A stretch of 64,000 bases of DNA from Brevundimonas sp. NIBR10 (GTDB lineage Bacteria > Pseudomonadota > Alphaproteobacteria > Caulobacterales > Caulobacteraceae): assembly GCF_027912515.1 (NCBI RefSeq), contig NZ_CP115464.1:3697501-3761500 (forward strand), given 5' to 3'. Of the stretch, positions 18,751 through 29,046 are shown one piece after another (position 1 is the stretch's first letter; every line of letters begins with the position of its first letter). The notes under the pieces are model-generated. The model saw only the letters and a program-made list of their open reading frames with translations, searched no databases and had not been told where the DNA came from. The translations under genes were made by a program, and so were the position numbers.

Positions 18751-19394
18751 TGGGCGGGCGCGGCGGTCGGTGCGGTTGCCGTGGGCCCGACATTGAAATT
18801 GACGGTCGGCGCAGTCTCCGCGCCCGGCGCCGCCACGAACAACTGCATGGGCTCCGACCCGGAGTGTAGCGTCTTGGCCCAGATCACATTCGGAAAGGTC
18901 CGCAGGGTGGTGTTGTAGTCCCGCACGGCCTCGTTGTAGTCGCGCCGGGCGATGGTGATGCGGTTCTCGGTCCCTTCGAGCTGGGACTGCAACTGCACGA
19001 AATTCTGGTTCGACTGGATCTGCGGATAGGCCTCGACCGTGGCCAGCAGGCGCGACAGGGCCCCCGACAACTGGCCCTGCGCCGCCTGGAAGGCCTGGAA
19101 GGCGGCGGGATTGGTCAGGGTCTCCGGCGTCACCGTCACCGAGGTCGCACGGGCCCGGGCCTCGATGACCTGGGTCAGGGTCGTGCGTTCGGCGATGGCC
19201 GCGCCCTGGACCACAGCGACCAGATTGGGAATCAGGTCGGCGCGGCGCTGATACTGGCTCTGAAGGTCGGCCCAGGCGGCTTGCGCCCGCTCTTCCTTCG
19301 TCGGGATGGTGTTGTAGCCGCACCCGGACAGGGACACGCCCGCCAGGACCGCGACCGCGATCGGTGCCGTCACCCGGTGTCTGAACTGAGCCAT
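18747..19394 (-). CDS. lemA: LemA family lipoprotein
   Basis: 215 residues from ATG 19394, behind a strong GGGGGAGG site 6 nt upstream. The signal sequence ends in the lipobox LSGC. The core is four long helices typical of LemA: WADLQSQYQRRADLIPNLV, the FQAAQGQLSGALSRLL stretch and NQNFVQLQSQLEGTENRI. It is the first gene of the lemA-TPM-TPM operon. The pairing is widespread in bacteria, and the partners probably act together at the envelope. Confidence 0.93.
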   Translation of the reverse strand: MAQFRHRVTAPIAVAVLAGVSLSGCGYNTIPTKEERAQAAWADLQSQYQRRADLIPNLVAVVQGAAIAERTTLTQVIEARARATSVTVTPETLTNPAAFQAFQAAQGQLSGALSRLLATVEAYPQIQSNQNFVQLQSQLEGTENRITIARRDYNEAVRDYNTTLRTFPNVIWAKTLHSGSEPMQLFVAAPGAETAPTVNFNVGPTATAPTAAPAQ

Positions 19395-19468
19395 GGAAGC
19401 CTCCCCCGAAGAATTCCGAACGGCCTGACCCGCTCGCCCGCCGACTATCAGCGGATAAGCGTGACGCT

Positions 19469-20392
19469 TCAAGCGGCCAAGGGTTCCGGCTCGACACCCG
19501 CCGATCGACAGGCCGCCGTATAGGTGTTGGCCAGAAGGCAGGCGATGGTCATGGGCCCGACACCGCCCGGGACAGGCGTGATCCGGCCCGCGACCGCAAC
19601 CGCCTCGTCGAAGGCGACGTCGCCGACGACCCGGGTCTTGCCCTCCGCCGCCTTGACCGGATCGCGCGAGGGGACCCGGTTGATGCCCACGTCGATCACG
19701 GCCGCACCGGGCTTGATCCAGTCGCCCCGGATCATCTCGGGCCGACCCACCGCCGCCACCAGGATATCCGCGCCGCGACAGATGGCGGCCAGATCGCGAC
19801 TGCGCGAATGGGCGATGGTGACGGTGCAGTTCTCGCTCAGCAGCAGTTGCGCCATCGGCTTGCCGACGATGTTGGACCGCCCGACGATGACCGCGTTCAG
19901 GCCGGACAGATCGCCGAGCGCGTCCTTCAGCAGCATGACCGAGCCCAGCGGCGTGCAGGGAACCAGCCCCGGCAGGCCGACCGCCAGCCGCCCAGCATTG
20001 ACGACGTGAAACCCGTCGACATCCTTGTCCGGATCGATGGCCGACAGCACAGCCTGGGCGTCGATGTGACCCGGCAGCGGCAGTTGCACCAGGATGCCGT
20101 GAATGCCGGTGTCGGCGTTCAGCGCCGCGATCATGGCCAGCAGATCGGCCTGACTGGTGGCTGCATCGAGCCGATGCGTGTCCGACCGCATCCCCGCCTC
20201 GCGCGTCCGCTCGCCCTTGTTGCGGACGTAAATCTGGCTGGCGGGATCCTCGCCGACGATGACCACGGCCAGACCCGGACGGACCCCATGATCGGCCGAC
20301 AGCCGCGCCGCCGCCGCCGTGACGCGTTCGACCAGGCGTCCGGCGAAGGCCTTGCCGTCGATGATCGTCGCGCGCCCGTCGATTTCGGTCAT
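19469..20392 (-). CDS. folD: Bifunctional methylene-THF dehydrogenase / methenyl-THF cyclohydrolase
   Basis: 307 residues. The catalytic Lys sits in [10 protein letters not shown], the substrate loop is [12 protein letters not shown], the NADP site is [19 protein letters not shown] and the C-terminal signature is [14 protein letters not shown]. It interconverts 5,10-methylene- and 10-formyl-THF, supplying the one-carbon unit that PurN uses. It lies 74 bp upstream of the lemA operon on the same strand. Confidence 0.96.
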   Translation of the reverse strand: MTEIDGRATIIDGKAFAGRLVERVTAAAARLSADHGVRPGLAVVIVGEDPASQIYVRNKGERTREAGMRSDTHRLDAATSQADLLAMIAALNADTGIHGILVQLPLPGHIDAQAVLSAIDPDKDVDGFHVVNAGRLAVGLPGLVPCTPLGSVMLLKDALGDLSGLNAVIVGRSNIVGKPMAQLLLSENCTVTIAHSRSRDLAAICRGADILVAAVGRPEMIRGDWIKPGAAVIDVGINRVPSRDPVKAAEGKTRVVGDVAFDEAVAVAGRITPVPGGVGPMTIACLLANTYTAACRSAGVEPEPLAA

Positions 20393-20485
20393 TTCTCAGG
20401 GGTCCGTCAGGTTTCGTTCAGGTGCGGGCGATTTACAGTGGCCTCTGTTCGGCGTCTATGTGGCGGCGACATTCAGGGGGATTCC

Positions 20486-22342
20486 ATGCGTCGCTTCGTC
20501 TTTGCCGCCACCGTTAGCGCGGCCGCCCTTCTGGCTGGGGGCGCGTTCGCCCAGTCGACGCCCCAGCTCCGCGTCGGTGGCGATGTGTCGGGCACTCTGG
20601 ACGACGGGGACGGCACGATGGGCTCAAGTTTCGGGACCCCGGAAAATGTTGAGTACCGCTATGACGACTACAAGGTGAATGCGCGTCGCGGCCAGCGGCT
20701 GGAAGCCGTGATGCGCTCCGACGCCTTCGACGCCTATCTCCAGGTCTTTGCCGCTGGCCAGGAAGGCCTGGGTGGCCAATCGCTGGCCGAGGACGACGAC
20801 GGACTGGGCGAAGGTACCCATTCGCGGCTGCGCTTCGTGGCTCCGGCCAACGGAACCTACACCCTGCGCGCCCGGACCCTGTCGGGACTGGAAGGCGGTG
20901 CCTACACCCTGTCGCTGGCCCAGCGCCGCCCGGCACCCCGCGCTCCGCGCCCGACCGGCATCCGCCTTGGCTCTGAAGTCCAGGGCTCCCTCTCGACCCG
21001 CGACCCGGAGGCCGAGGATGACGCCGGCCGTTATGACGCCTATGCCTTCCGCGCCGCCGAGGGCCAGAGGTTCGCCATCAGCCTGAACGCCGACGATTTC
21101 GATCCCGTAGTGCGCGTGGGTCAGATGACCGGCGGCTCGTTCGTCGAGAGCGCCTACAACGATGACGGCGTCGGGATCGAGCTGAACTCCTACCTGATCT
21201 TCACGGCACCACGGGCCGGCGAATACGTCATCCGCGCCATGGCGCTCGGATCCGATGGCCTCGGCGACTACACGATCAAGCTCGACAACGCTCCCCCGCC
21301 GCTGGCCGCCACGCCGCTGGCGATCGGATCCAGCGCCGAGGGCGAACTTTCCGCCGATGACGGTGTCAATGACGGCGGTGCCCGCGCCGACGCCTATTCC
21401 TTCACTGCGACGGCCGGTCAGCGAATCGACGCCACCCTGAACGCCGACGCCTTCGACGCCTATCTGGAGCTGTTCAACGCCGCCGGCGAAAGCATCGATC
21501 AGGATGACGACGGCGGGGAAGAGGGCACCAACTCGCGCCTGATCGCCACCCTGGCCGAGGCCGGAACCTATACGCTCCAGGTCCGCTCGACCGGCGACAC
21601 CACGACAGGTGCCTACACCGTCGCCCTGGCCGAAGCCGCGCCGGAACCTGAGCCGACCGCCCTACCCTTCGCCACCGTCACCCAGGGCGAGATCGAAGCC
21701 GGCGGTGCCCGGGACGACGACGGGCGCGGCTATGACACCTACGTCTTCTCCGGTGCCGCAGGCGCGCGGGTCCAGGTCGTCATGCGTTCGGGCGATTTCG
21801 ACGCCTACCTGCAGATTTCCAAGGCGGGAGCGTTCGAGCCTCTCGGCTCGGATGACGACGGTCTGGGCGAAGGCACCGATTCGCGCCTCAACTTCATCCT
21901 GCCCGAGACCGGCGACTATGTGATCCGCGCTTCGCCGCTCGGCTCCGAGGAGAAGGGCCTCTATTCGATCGAACTGACGGACCGTGGCCCCCAGCCCGAA
22001 CCGGGCAGCATCCTGATCGGCGCCACGGCGCGCGGAACCCTGGACGACAGCGACGGCCTGGCCGACGACGGATCCTATTTCGACGCCTATGCGGTCCAGG
22101 TCGCGGAGGGCGACAAGCTGAACGTCACCCTGGTGTCCAACGACTTCGACGCCTTCCTCGACATCGGCCAGGACAAGGACGGCACCTGGACCAGCGTCGC
22201 GACCGACGACGACGGCCTGTCGGACACCCACGCCAAGGTCGAGTGGACGGTCGAGGAGGCGGGAACCTATGTCATCCGCGCCCGCAGCTTCGCCATGGGC
22301 CAGACCGGCGCCTATGCCCTGACGGTCGAACGCCGGCCCTAG
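20486..22342 (+). CDS. Secreted protein of five tandem PPC-like domains
   Basis: 618 residues from ATG 20486, behind AGGGGG with 5-nt spacing. A signal peptide (FVFAATVSAAALLAGGAFAQ) is followed by five repeats of about 110-120 residues. Each runs roughly G-L/T-DDSDG...YDAYxFxAxxGxRxxxxLxSxDFDAYL, then DDDGLGEGTxSRL, then AGTYxxRA. These are bacterial pre-peptidase C-terminal (PPC) sandwiches, which usually hang behind a protease. No catalytic domain is present. The acidic DDDG loops suggest calcium binding and the Asp-rich composition suggests an extracellular adhesive or scaffold. Repeats 2 and 3 diverge most. Confidence 0.85.
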   Translation: MRRFVFAATVSAAALLAGGAFAQSTPQLRVGGDVSGTLDDGDGTMGSSFGTPENVEYRYDDYKVNARRGQRLEAVMRSDAFDAYLQVFAAGQEGLGGQSLAEDDDGLGEGTHSRLRFVAPANGTYTLRARTLSGLEGGAYTLSLAQRRPAPRAPRPTGIRLGSEVQGSLSTRDPEAEDDAGRYDAYAFRAAEGQRFAISLNADDFDPVVRVGQMTGGSFVESAYNDDGVGIELNSYLIFTAPRAGEYVIRAMALGSDGLGDYTIKLDNAPPPLAATPLAIGSSAEGELSADDGVNDGGARADAYSFTATAGQRIDATLNADAFDAYLELFNAAGESIDQDDDGGEEGTNSRLIATLAEAGTYTLQVRSTGDTTTGAYTVALAEAAPEPEPTALPFATVTQGEIEAGGARDDDGRGYDTYVFSGAAGARVQVVMRSGDFDAYLQISKAGAFEPLGSDDDGLGEGTDSRLNFILPETGDYVIRASPLGSEEKGLYSIELTDRGPQPEPGSILIGATARGTLDDSDGLADDGSYFDAYAVQVAEGDKLNVTLVSNDFDAFLDIGQDKDGTWTSVATDDDGLSDTHAKVEWTVEEAGTYVIRARSFAMGQTGAYALTVERRP

Positions 22343-22411
22343 ACCGTGATCGGACGTGGCGGAATCGCAGCGCGGTTCCGCCGACAGCGCCGGGAGGATG
22401 ATCGCCCTCCC

Positions 22412-22597
22412 CTATCCGCGCGTATGACCGCCGTGTTCAGTCGCCGGACACTGTCCGTTCGATCCCGTGGCCATGGATCCACACGGCGGTGTGCACCGTG
22501 ACGAGTCACGACAAACTTCCTCCAGGCTCGGGAAGGGATCGACGCTCGAACAGCCCGTAAGGATGAGGCTTGCTCCAAAGGCCAGCAGCAGGCGCAT
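22412..22597 (-). CDS. Small lipoprotein, cysteine-rich
   Basis: 61 residues from ATG 22597, preceded by TTGGAGACGACG. The signal peptide ends in a clear lipobox (MRLLLAFGASLILTGCSSVD). The mature peptide of about 46 residues has four further cysteines (VCRDSSRCTPPCGS, GQCPATE) and ends HTRG. No family is recognised. The open frame extends further upstream, but only this start gives a lipoprotein signal. It is divergent from fba. Confidence 0.6.
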   Translation of the reverse strand: MRLLLAFGASLILTGCSSVDPFPSLEEVCRDSSRCTPPCGSMATGSNGQCPATEHGGHTRG

Positions 22598-22762
22598 CGT
22601 CGTCTCCAACGTGCTGGATCGCACGCGAACGCAGCCTGACGCGGTTGCGAAGAAGTCGCGCCCTTCGGTTTCTGACGCCCCGATCCTGTTACAATGCGTG
22701 ACTCCGCGCGCGACCCTCGCTAGAGGTTTCGCCAAACAAAACAGACATCAGGGGTTCACATC

Positions 22763-23848
22763 ATGGCGCGCATCACGCTGCGACAGCTTCTCGATCACGC
22801 GGCCGAGTTCGAGTACGGCCTGCCGGCCTACAACATCAACAACATGGAACAGGGTCTGGCGATCATGGAGGCGGCCGAGGAGGTCAATGCCCCCGTCATC
22901 ATCCAGGCCTCGCGCGGTGCCCGGAACTACGCCAACGACATCATCCTGGCCAAGCTGATCGACGGCCTGGCCGAACTCTATCCGCATATCCCGGTCTGTA
23001 TGCACCAGGACCACGGCAACGGCCCGGCGACCTGCGCCACCGCCATCCAGTACGGCTTCACCTCGGTGATGATGGACGGTTCGCTGGAAGAGGACGCCAA
23101 GACCCCCGCCAGCTATGAATACAATGTCGAGGTCACGCGCCGCGTGACCCAGATGGCCCACAGCTGCGGCGTCTCGGTCGAGGGTGAGCTGGGCGTTCTG
23201 GGCTCGCTGGAGACCGGCATGGGCGAGGCCGAGGACGGCCACGGCTTCGAGGGCAAGCTCGATCATTCGGCCCTGCTGACCGACCCGGACCAGGCTGTGG
23301 ACTTCGTGCGCGAGACCCAGGTCGACGCCCTGGCCATCGCCATGGGTACCTCTCACGGCGCCTACAAGTTCAGCCGCAAGCCTGATGGCGAAGTGCTGGC
23401 CATGAACGTGATCGAGGAAATCCACCGCCGCCTGCCCGACACCCATCTGGTCATGCATGGATCGTCGTCGGTGCCGCAGGACCTGCAGGACATCATCAAC
23501 CAGTACGGCGGCCAGATGCCCCAGACCTGGGGTGTGCCGGTCGAGGAAATCCAGCGCGGCATCAAGCACGGCGTGCGCAAGATCAACATCGACACCGACA
23601 ACCGCATGGCCATCACCGGTGCCATCCGGAAGGTCTTCGCCGAGAAGCCCGGCGAGTTCGATCCGCGCGCCTATCTGAAGCCCGCCAAGGAGGCCATGCG
23701 CAAGGTCTGCAAACAGCGCTTCCAGGAATTCGGCTGCGAGGGCATGGCGTCGAAGATCACACCGCTGTCGACCGCGACCATGGCCAAGCGCTATGCCTCG
23801 GGCGAGCTGAACCCCCACTTCGGCAAGGCCGCCGCCAAGGCCGCCTGA
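22763..23848 (+). CDS. fba: Class II fructose-bisphosphate aldolase
   Basis: 361 residues. It splits fructose-1,6-bisphosphate into two trioses in glycolysis and gluconeogenesis. Zinc and substrate residues are visible in [14 protein letters not shown] near 75-88, [23 protein letters not shown] near 195-204 and [12 protein letters not shown] near 230. The long C-terminal region ([20 protein letters not shown]) fits the class II type found in Caulobacterales. A GC hairpin follows the stop. Confidence 0.96.
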   Translation: MARITLRQLLDHAAEFEYGLPAYNINNMEQGLAIMEAAEEVNAPVIIQASRGARNYANDIILAKLIDGLAELYPHIPVCMHQDHGNGPATCATAIQYGFTSVMMDGSLEEDAKTPASYEYNVEVTRRVTQMAHSCGVSVEGELGVLGSLETGMGEAEDGHGFEGKLDHSALLTDPDQAVDFVRETQVDALAIAMGTSHGAYKFSRKPDGEVLAMNVIEEIHRRLPDTHLVMHGSSSVPQDLQDIINQYGGQMPQTWGVPVEEIQRGIKHGVRKINIDTDNRMAITGAIRKVFAEKPGEFDPRAYLKPAKEAMRKVCKQRFQEFGCEGMASKITPLSTATMAKRYASGELNPHFGKAAAKAA

Positions 23849-23863
23849 TTGCCCTGACTGTAA

Positions 23864-23887
23864 CCGCCCACCGCGATCGGTGGGCGG
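23864..23887 (+). terminator. GC hairpin after fba
   Basis: CCGCCCACC and GGTGGGCGG form a 9-bp stem around GCGATC, 15 bp after the fba stop. The following bases (GCTGTCCCG) are T-poor, so termination would be weak or Rho-assisted. Confidence 0.55.
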
Positions 23888-23924
23888 GCTGTCCCGACGC
23901 GGCTGCACCGCCTAGTATCGCCTG

Positions 23925-24932
23925 ATGCAGGATTCAGCTGACCACGACGACGAAGAGGTCGCTGCCCACCTGGTCGTCAGCATCGGCCCCGGGGTCAGCG
24001 GCCTGCGTCTCGACAAGGCCCTGGCCGATGCCGCTCCCGACCTGTCCCGCGCCCGCATCCAGGCTCTGATCGATGCCGGGGCCGTCAGTCGCGACGGACG
24101 CGTCCTGTCCAACGGATCGGCCAAGGCGGAGCCCGGCGACTACGACATCATCCTTCCGGCCCTGATTTCGGCGACGCCCCTGCCCCAGGCGATCCCGCTG
24201 ACCGTCCTCTACGAAGACGCCGAACTGATCGTCATCGACAAGGCCGCGGGCATGGCCGCCCACCCGGCGCCGGGCACGCCGGACGGCACTCTGGTCAACG
24301 CCCTGCTGGCCCACTGCGGCGCGTCCCTGTCCGGGATCGGCGGCGTCGCCCGGCCGGGCATCGTGCATCGGCTGGACAAGGACACTTCGGGCGTCATGGT
24401 CGCCGCCAAGACCGACCGCGCCCACGCCGGCCTCTCGGCCCTGTTCGCGACACACGACATCGAGCGCACCTATATCGCCCTGGTGCGGGGCGCTCCGTCA
24501 CCGGTCGTCGGCCGCATCCAGACCCGGCTCGGCCGGTCCTCATCCGATCGCAAGAAGATGGCTGTGCTCAAGGCCGGCGGGCGCGAGGCCATCACCGACT
24601 ATGTGGTTCAGCGCGCCTTTGCCGTCCCCGCCAAGGCCGGTGCCGCCCCCCTCGCCGCCCGCGTCGCCTGCACCCTGCACACCGGCCGGACCCATCAGAT
24701 CCGGGTGCATATGGCATCGAAGGGCTCGCCTATTCTCGGCGACGCCATCTACGGATCGGGCAGCGCCGCCCTCCCCGTCCGCACCGCCATCACCGAAGCC
24801 GGTCTGACCCGTCAGGCGTTGCACGCCTCTATCCTCGGCTTCGTCCATCCGGTCACCGGGGAACGACTGCGCTTCGAGACCGACCTTCCGTGCGATATGC
24901 GATCGCTGGAGTCGCTGCTCTCCTCGCTCTGA
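23925..24932 (+). CDS. rluD: RluA-family 23S rRNA pseudouridine synthase (RluD type)
   Basis: 335 residues. An S4 RNA-binding domain (LRLDKALADAAPDLSRARIQ) at about 27-90 precedes the synthase domain, with the catalytic Asp in GIVHRLDKDTSGVMVAAKTD at about 145-165 and LHTGRTHQIRVHMASKGSP near 250. With an S4 domain and this length it is most like RluD (helix 69 of 23S rRNA), although RluC is hard to exclude without alignment. It lies 76 bp after fba on the same strand. Confidence 0.87.
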   Translation: MQDSADHDDEEVAAHLVVSIGPGVSGLRLDKALADAAPDLSRARIQALIDAGAVSRDGRVLSNGSAKAEPGDYDIILPALISATPLPQAIPLTVLYEDAELIVIDKAAGMAAHPAPGTPDGTLVNALLAHCGASLSGIGGVARPGIVHRLDKDTSGVMVAAKTDRAHAGLSALFATHDIERTYIALVRGAPSPVVGRIQTRLGRSSSDRKKMAVLKAGGREAITDYVVQRAFAVPAKAGAAPLAARVACTLHTGRTHQIRVHMASKGSPILGDAIYGSGSAALPVRTAITEAGLTRQALHASILGFVHPVTGERLRFETDLPCDMRSLESLLSSL

Positions 24933-24999
24933 TCGTCAGGTTCCGGGAGGGGCGTGGAGCCGCGTACACTGACATCATGCGAAGCCGAAGGAAGCGCGC

Positions 25000-25692
25000 A
25001 TGAAGCTGATCCTCATTCTTGCAGCCGCATTGCCCGCCCTGTCGGGCCCTGTTTCGGCACAACAACCCTGGGAACTGGCGAGCACTGTGGAACAGGCCGT
25101 GGCGCGCGCCCTGGCCGACGCCATGGTGCATTCCCGATACGGCCAACCGACATGGGCAGGATTCGGCGTCCATGGCGGACGCGATATCTACTGGCACCTG
25201 GTCGGCCCCACATCCGACTCGCCCGGGCCCGTGATACGCCGGACCGGCTGGCTGGCCGTCGGTGGCAAGACCGGCTCGGTGGCGGTCTGCGGCGACGCGA
25301 CGGAGATCAGGGCAGTCACGATTTCGGTCGGCGACCTCTGGCTAGACGATGACGCGGCGATGATGGCGGCGATTGCCGCGCGCGCGATGACCACCGACCT
25401 TGTGACATCTGTTGAGTTTCCTGCGGTTCAGGAGGGCGACGACCGAAACGGCTACTACGGCAACCTGTTGCGGGAGCGGACCGCCTATCGCCAATGGCGG
25501 ATCTCTCGTCCGGACCATGCTCCGGCGGTCCTGACCGCCCGACGCGCCTGCACACCGCCGGGAACCCGCAGCGCCACCCAATGCTCGATGACCTGGACCC
25601 TGTATCGACGGCCGAACTACAGCCGGGATACGCAGCTACCGGCCGAGGACTGCCCGATCGGAGGCCGGAGTCGCGAAGTCAGTCTTGATTAA
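25000..25692 (+). CDS. Secreted protein of unknown function
   Basis: 230 residues with a signal peptide (MKLILILAAALPALSGPVSA, then QQPWE). The mature part has no motif I recognise. GYYGNLLRERTAYRQW lies near 150 and three cysteines occur in the C-terminal third (RRACTPP, TQCSMTW, EDCPIGG). AAMMAAIAARAMTTDLVTSV forms a predicted helix near 130. It lies between rluD and rpoH on the same strand; the rpoH promoter overlaps its last codons. Confidence 0.65.
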   Translation: MKLILILAAALPALSGPVSAQQPWELASTVEQAVARALADAMVHSRYGQPTWAGFGVHGGRDIYWHLVGPTSDSPGPVIRRTGWLAVGGKTGSVAVCGDATEIRAVTISVGDLWLDDDAAMMAAIAARAMTTDLVTSVEFPAVQEGDDRNGYYGNLLRERTAYRQWRISRPDHAPAVLTARRACTPPGTRSATQCSMTWTLYRRPNYSRDTQLPAEDCPIGGRSREVSLD

Positions 25693-25713
25693 GGACGGAC
25701 TGTTTGCTATAGG
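25685..25713 (+). promoter_or_regulatory. Housekeeping-sigma promoter of rpoH
   Basis: TTGATT (25685-25690), a 17-nt spacer and TATAGG (25708-25713) inside GCTATAGG match the Caulobacter sigma-73 pattern (TTGAC...GCTANAWC). It lies about 175 bp before rpoH. A second candidate, CTTACG ... CCTACAAT at about 25754-25782, loosely resembles an alphaproteobacterial RpoH-type promoter, which would fit autoregulation. That second site is tentative. Confidence 0.6.
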
Positions 25714-25887
25714 TCCTTGTCGGCGTGAGTGGCGCCGGGAACACGGTCACGCTTACGTGTGACGATCCGCCCCTACAATGTGCGGAAACCGATAGCCACT
25801 TGACCGGTTGAGGGGTGAGGACGCGGCGCGCATTCGGCGGTCGCATCCGAAGAGCCCGCTCGCATCACGGGTCGGAGGGACCACACT

Positions 25888-26775
25888 ATGGCTGCACTGA
25901 AATCACTCGCGGTGATGTCGCCCGAACAGGGTCTGTCGCGCTATCTGACGGAAATCAGAAAATTTCCGATGCTGACCAAGGACGAGGAGTTCATGCTCGC
26001 CAAACGGTGGTCCGAGCATCAGGATTCCGAGAGCGCCCACCGTCTGGTCACGTCCCATCTGCGCCTCGTCGCCAAGATCGCCATGGGCTATCGCGGCTAT
26101 GGCCTGCCGATCGGCGAGGTCATTTCCGAGGGCAATGTCGGCCTGATGCAGGCCGTCAAGAAATTCGATCCCGACAAGGGCTTCCGCCTGGCCACCTACG
26201 CCATGTGGTGGATCCGCGCCTCGATCCAGGAATACATCCTGCGCAGCTGGTCTCTGGTGAAGATGGGCACGACGGCGGCCCAGAAGAAGCTGTTCTTCAA
26301 CCTGCGCAAGGCCAAGAGCCAGATTTCGGCGTTTGAAGAAGGCGACCTCCACCCCGAACACCTGTCGGCCATCGCCACCAAGCTGGGCGTGTCGGAGGAA
26401 GAGGTCACCAACATGAACCGTCGCCTGTCGGGCGACTCATCTCTCAATGCCCCGATCCGTTCGGACGGCGAAAGCGAGTGGCAGGACTGGCTGGCGGACG
26501 ACACCGCCGTGTCACAGGAAACCGCCTTGGCCGACAGCGAGGAAAAGTCGCTGCGCATGGGCCTGCTTCAGGAAGCCATGGGCGAGCTGACCGATCGGGA
26601 GAAGCATATCCTGACCGAGCGCCGCCTGAAGGACGATCCTGTCACGCTCGAGGAACTGGCCGGAGAATATGGCGTCAGCCGCGAGCGCGTGCGGCAGATC
26701 GAGGTCCGCGCCTTCGAGAAGCTGCAGAAGGCCATGCGCGCCGCAGCCGAGGAACGAAACCTCATCGACGCCTGA
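25888..26775 (+). CDS. rpoH: RNA polymerase heat-shock sigma factor (sigma-32)
   Basis: 295 residues. Region 2 is visible at about 50-125 (AHRLVTSHLRLVAKIAMGYR, GFRLATYAMWWIRASIQEYI), the RpoH box as QKKLFFNLRKAKSQ near 132-145, and region 4.2 with its helix-turn-helix at about 240-280 (LEELAGEYGVSRERVRQIEV). It directs transcription of chaperone and protease genes. The 195-bp leader with a clear promoter is typical. It is convergent with the pseudo-receiver gene. Confidence 0.96.
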   Translation: MAALKSLAVMSPEQGLSRYLTEIRKFPMLTKDEEFMLAKRWSEHQDSESAHRLVTSHLRLVAKIAMGYRGYGLPIGEVISEGNVGLMQAVKKFDPDKGFRLATYAMWWIRASIQEYILRSWSLVKMGTTAAQKKLFFNLRKAKSQISAFEEGDLHPEHLSAIATKLGVSEEEVTNMNRRLSGDSSLNAPIRSDGESEWQDWLADDTAVSQETALADSEEKSLRMGLLQEAMGELTDREKHILTERRLKDDPVTLEELAGEYGVSRERVRQIEVRAFEKLQKAMRAAAEERNLIDA

Positions 26776-26792
26776 CGGCACCGCTTCTGTGA

Positions 26793-27599
26793 CTAGCCGG
26801 TCCGGGCCAGCGGCTCCGGGTCGGCCAACAGGAGCAGTGCATTGATCGGGGCCACCAGCGCGGCCTTGGTCGACGCCCCTGCACGAAGCGTGGCCTCCAG
26901 CCCGGCGGCAGCGACAGCGAGCTTGGCGTCGGATGTCTTGATGGCCAGGGCTTTCAGCGTCTCGGCCTGGGTTCGCGTCGCGCGGATCGCCTGCAGCGGA
27001 TCGTTGTCGAACTGGGCCAGGGCGGCGGCCAGAATTCGCATGGCCTGGTCCTTGACCGCGATCGCGGCATCGGCTGCGGACGCCGGCTTGTCAGCCTTGC
27101 GCTTCTGGGGCCCCGCATATTCTCCGGAGTTGAAGCGCCGCCGGTCGGGTCCGACATAGCCGACACCCTCGACCCAGTCGCGCGTCTTGAGGGCCACGTT
27201 CTCGACCCGGCGGAACAGGTCGCCTGACGTGAAGGGCTTCCTCAGGAACTCATGGACGCCGCAGTCACGGGCACCCTTGATCGTACTGGCCGTCGCGTCC
27301 GCCGTGACCATGATGACGGGCGCGCGCCGGCTGGGCAGGTTCGACCGCCGCAGCTTGCGCGTGATGTTCTCGCCGTTCAGACGCGGTCCGGTACGTTCCG
27401 TAAAGATCAGGCCAGGCTCGATCTCGCGGATCGCCTCCATGACCCGCGCCTCGTCCGTTTCGGTGACGACCTCGCGCGCCCCCAGACTCTTCATGAGGTC
27501 GACCAGCAGTCGCGCAGACGCCAGGTTCGGATCGGCGATGACGACGCGCTGAATCGACGGGGCGATACGGCTCAGAACGCGGGCGTCGGCTGTAAACAA
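26793..27599 (-). CDS. Response-regulator-like protein with Glu replacing the phospho-Asp
   Basis: 268 residues from TTG 27599, which has GGAG 8 nt upstream; GTG 27608 is an alternative. Residues about 15-125 form a receiver fold. One acidic residue of the beta-1 pair is kept (VVIADPN), with Thr 99 (IMVTADA) and Lys 121 (FLRKPF) also present. The acceptor strand reads LIFTERTGPRLNG. Aligned on the conserved Pro and Gly, the usual Asp is Glu 68, so it should not be phosphorylated and may mimic the active state. The Ala/Lys-rich C-terminal half (about 160-268) is helical, without a known output domain. Confidence 0.8.
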   Translation of the reverse strand: MFTADARVLSRIAPSIQRVVIADPNLASARLLVDLMKSLGAREVVTETDEARVMEAIREIEPGLIFTERTGPRLNGENITRKLRRSNLPSRRAPVIMVTADATASTIKGARDCGVHEFLRKPFTSGDLFRRVENVALKTRDWVEGVGYVGPDRRRFNSGEYAGPQKRKADKPASAADAAIAVKDQAMRILAAALAQFDNDPLQAIRATRTQAETLKALAIKTSDAKLAVAAAGLEATLRAGASTKAALVAPINALLLLADPEPLARTG

Positions 27600-27676
27600 G
27601 GGGACCACTCCAGACTGAAGCGTTACCCTTAACCCAAGTCAGTTAAGACCATGTTGAACCGCGCCTTTTCGGCCGG

Positions 27677-28972
<1,296 letters not shown>

Positions 28973-29046
28973 AGGATTCGTCTCCGCCTGATGCGGGCGC
29001 AGCCTATAGACGGGGAATCGTCCGGTGTCGTCCTGAACCACGCTTT

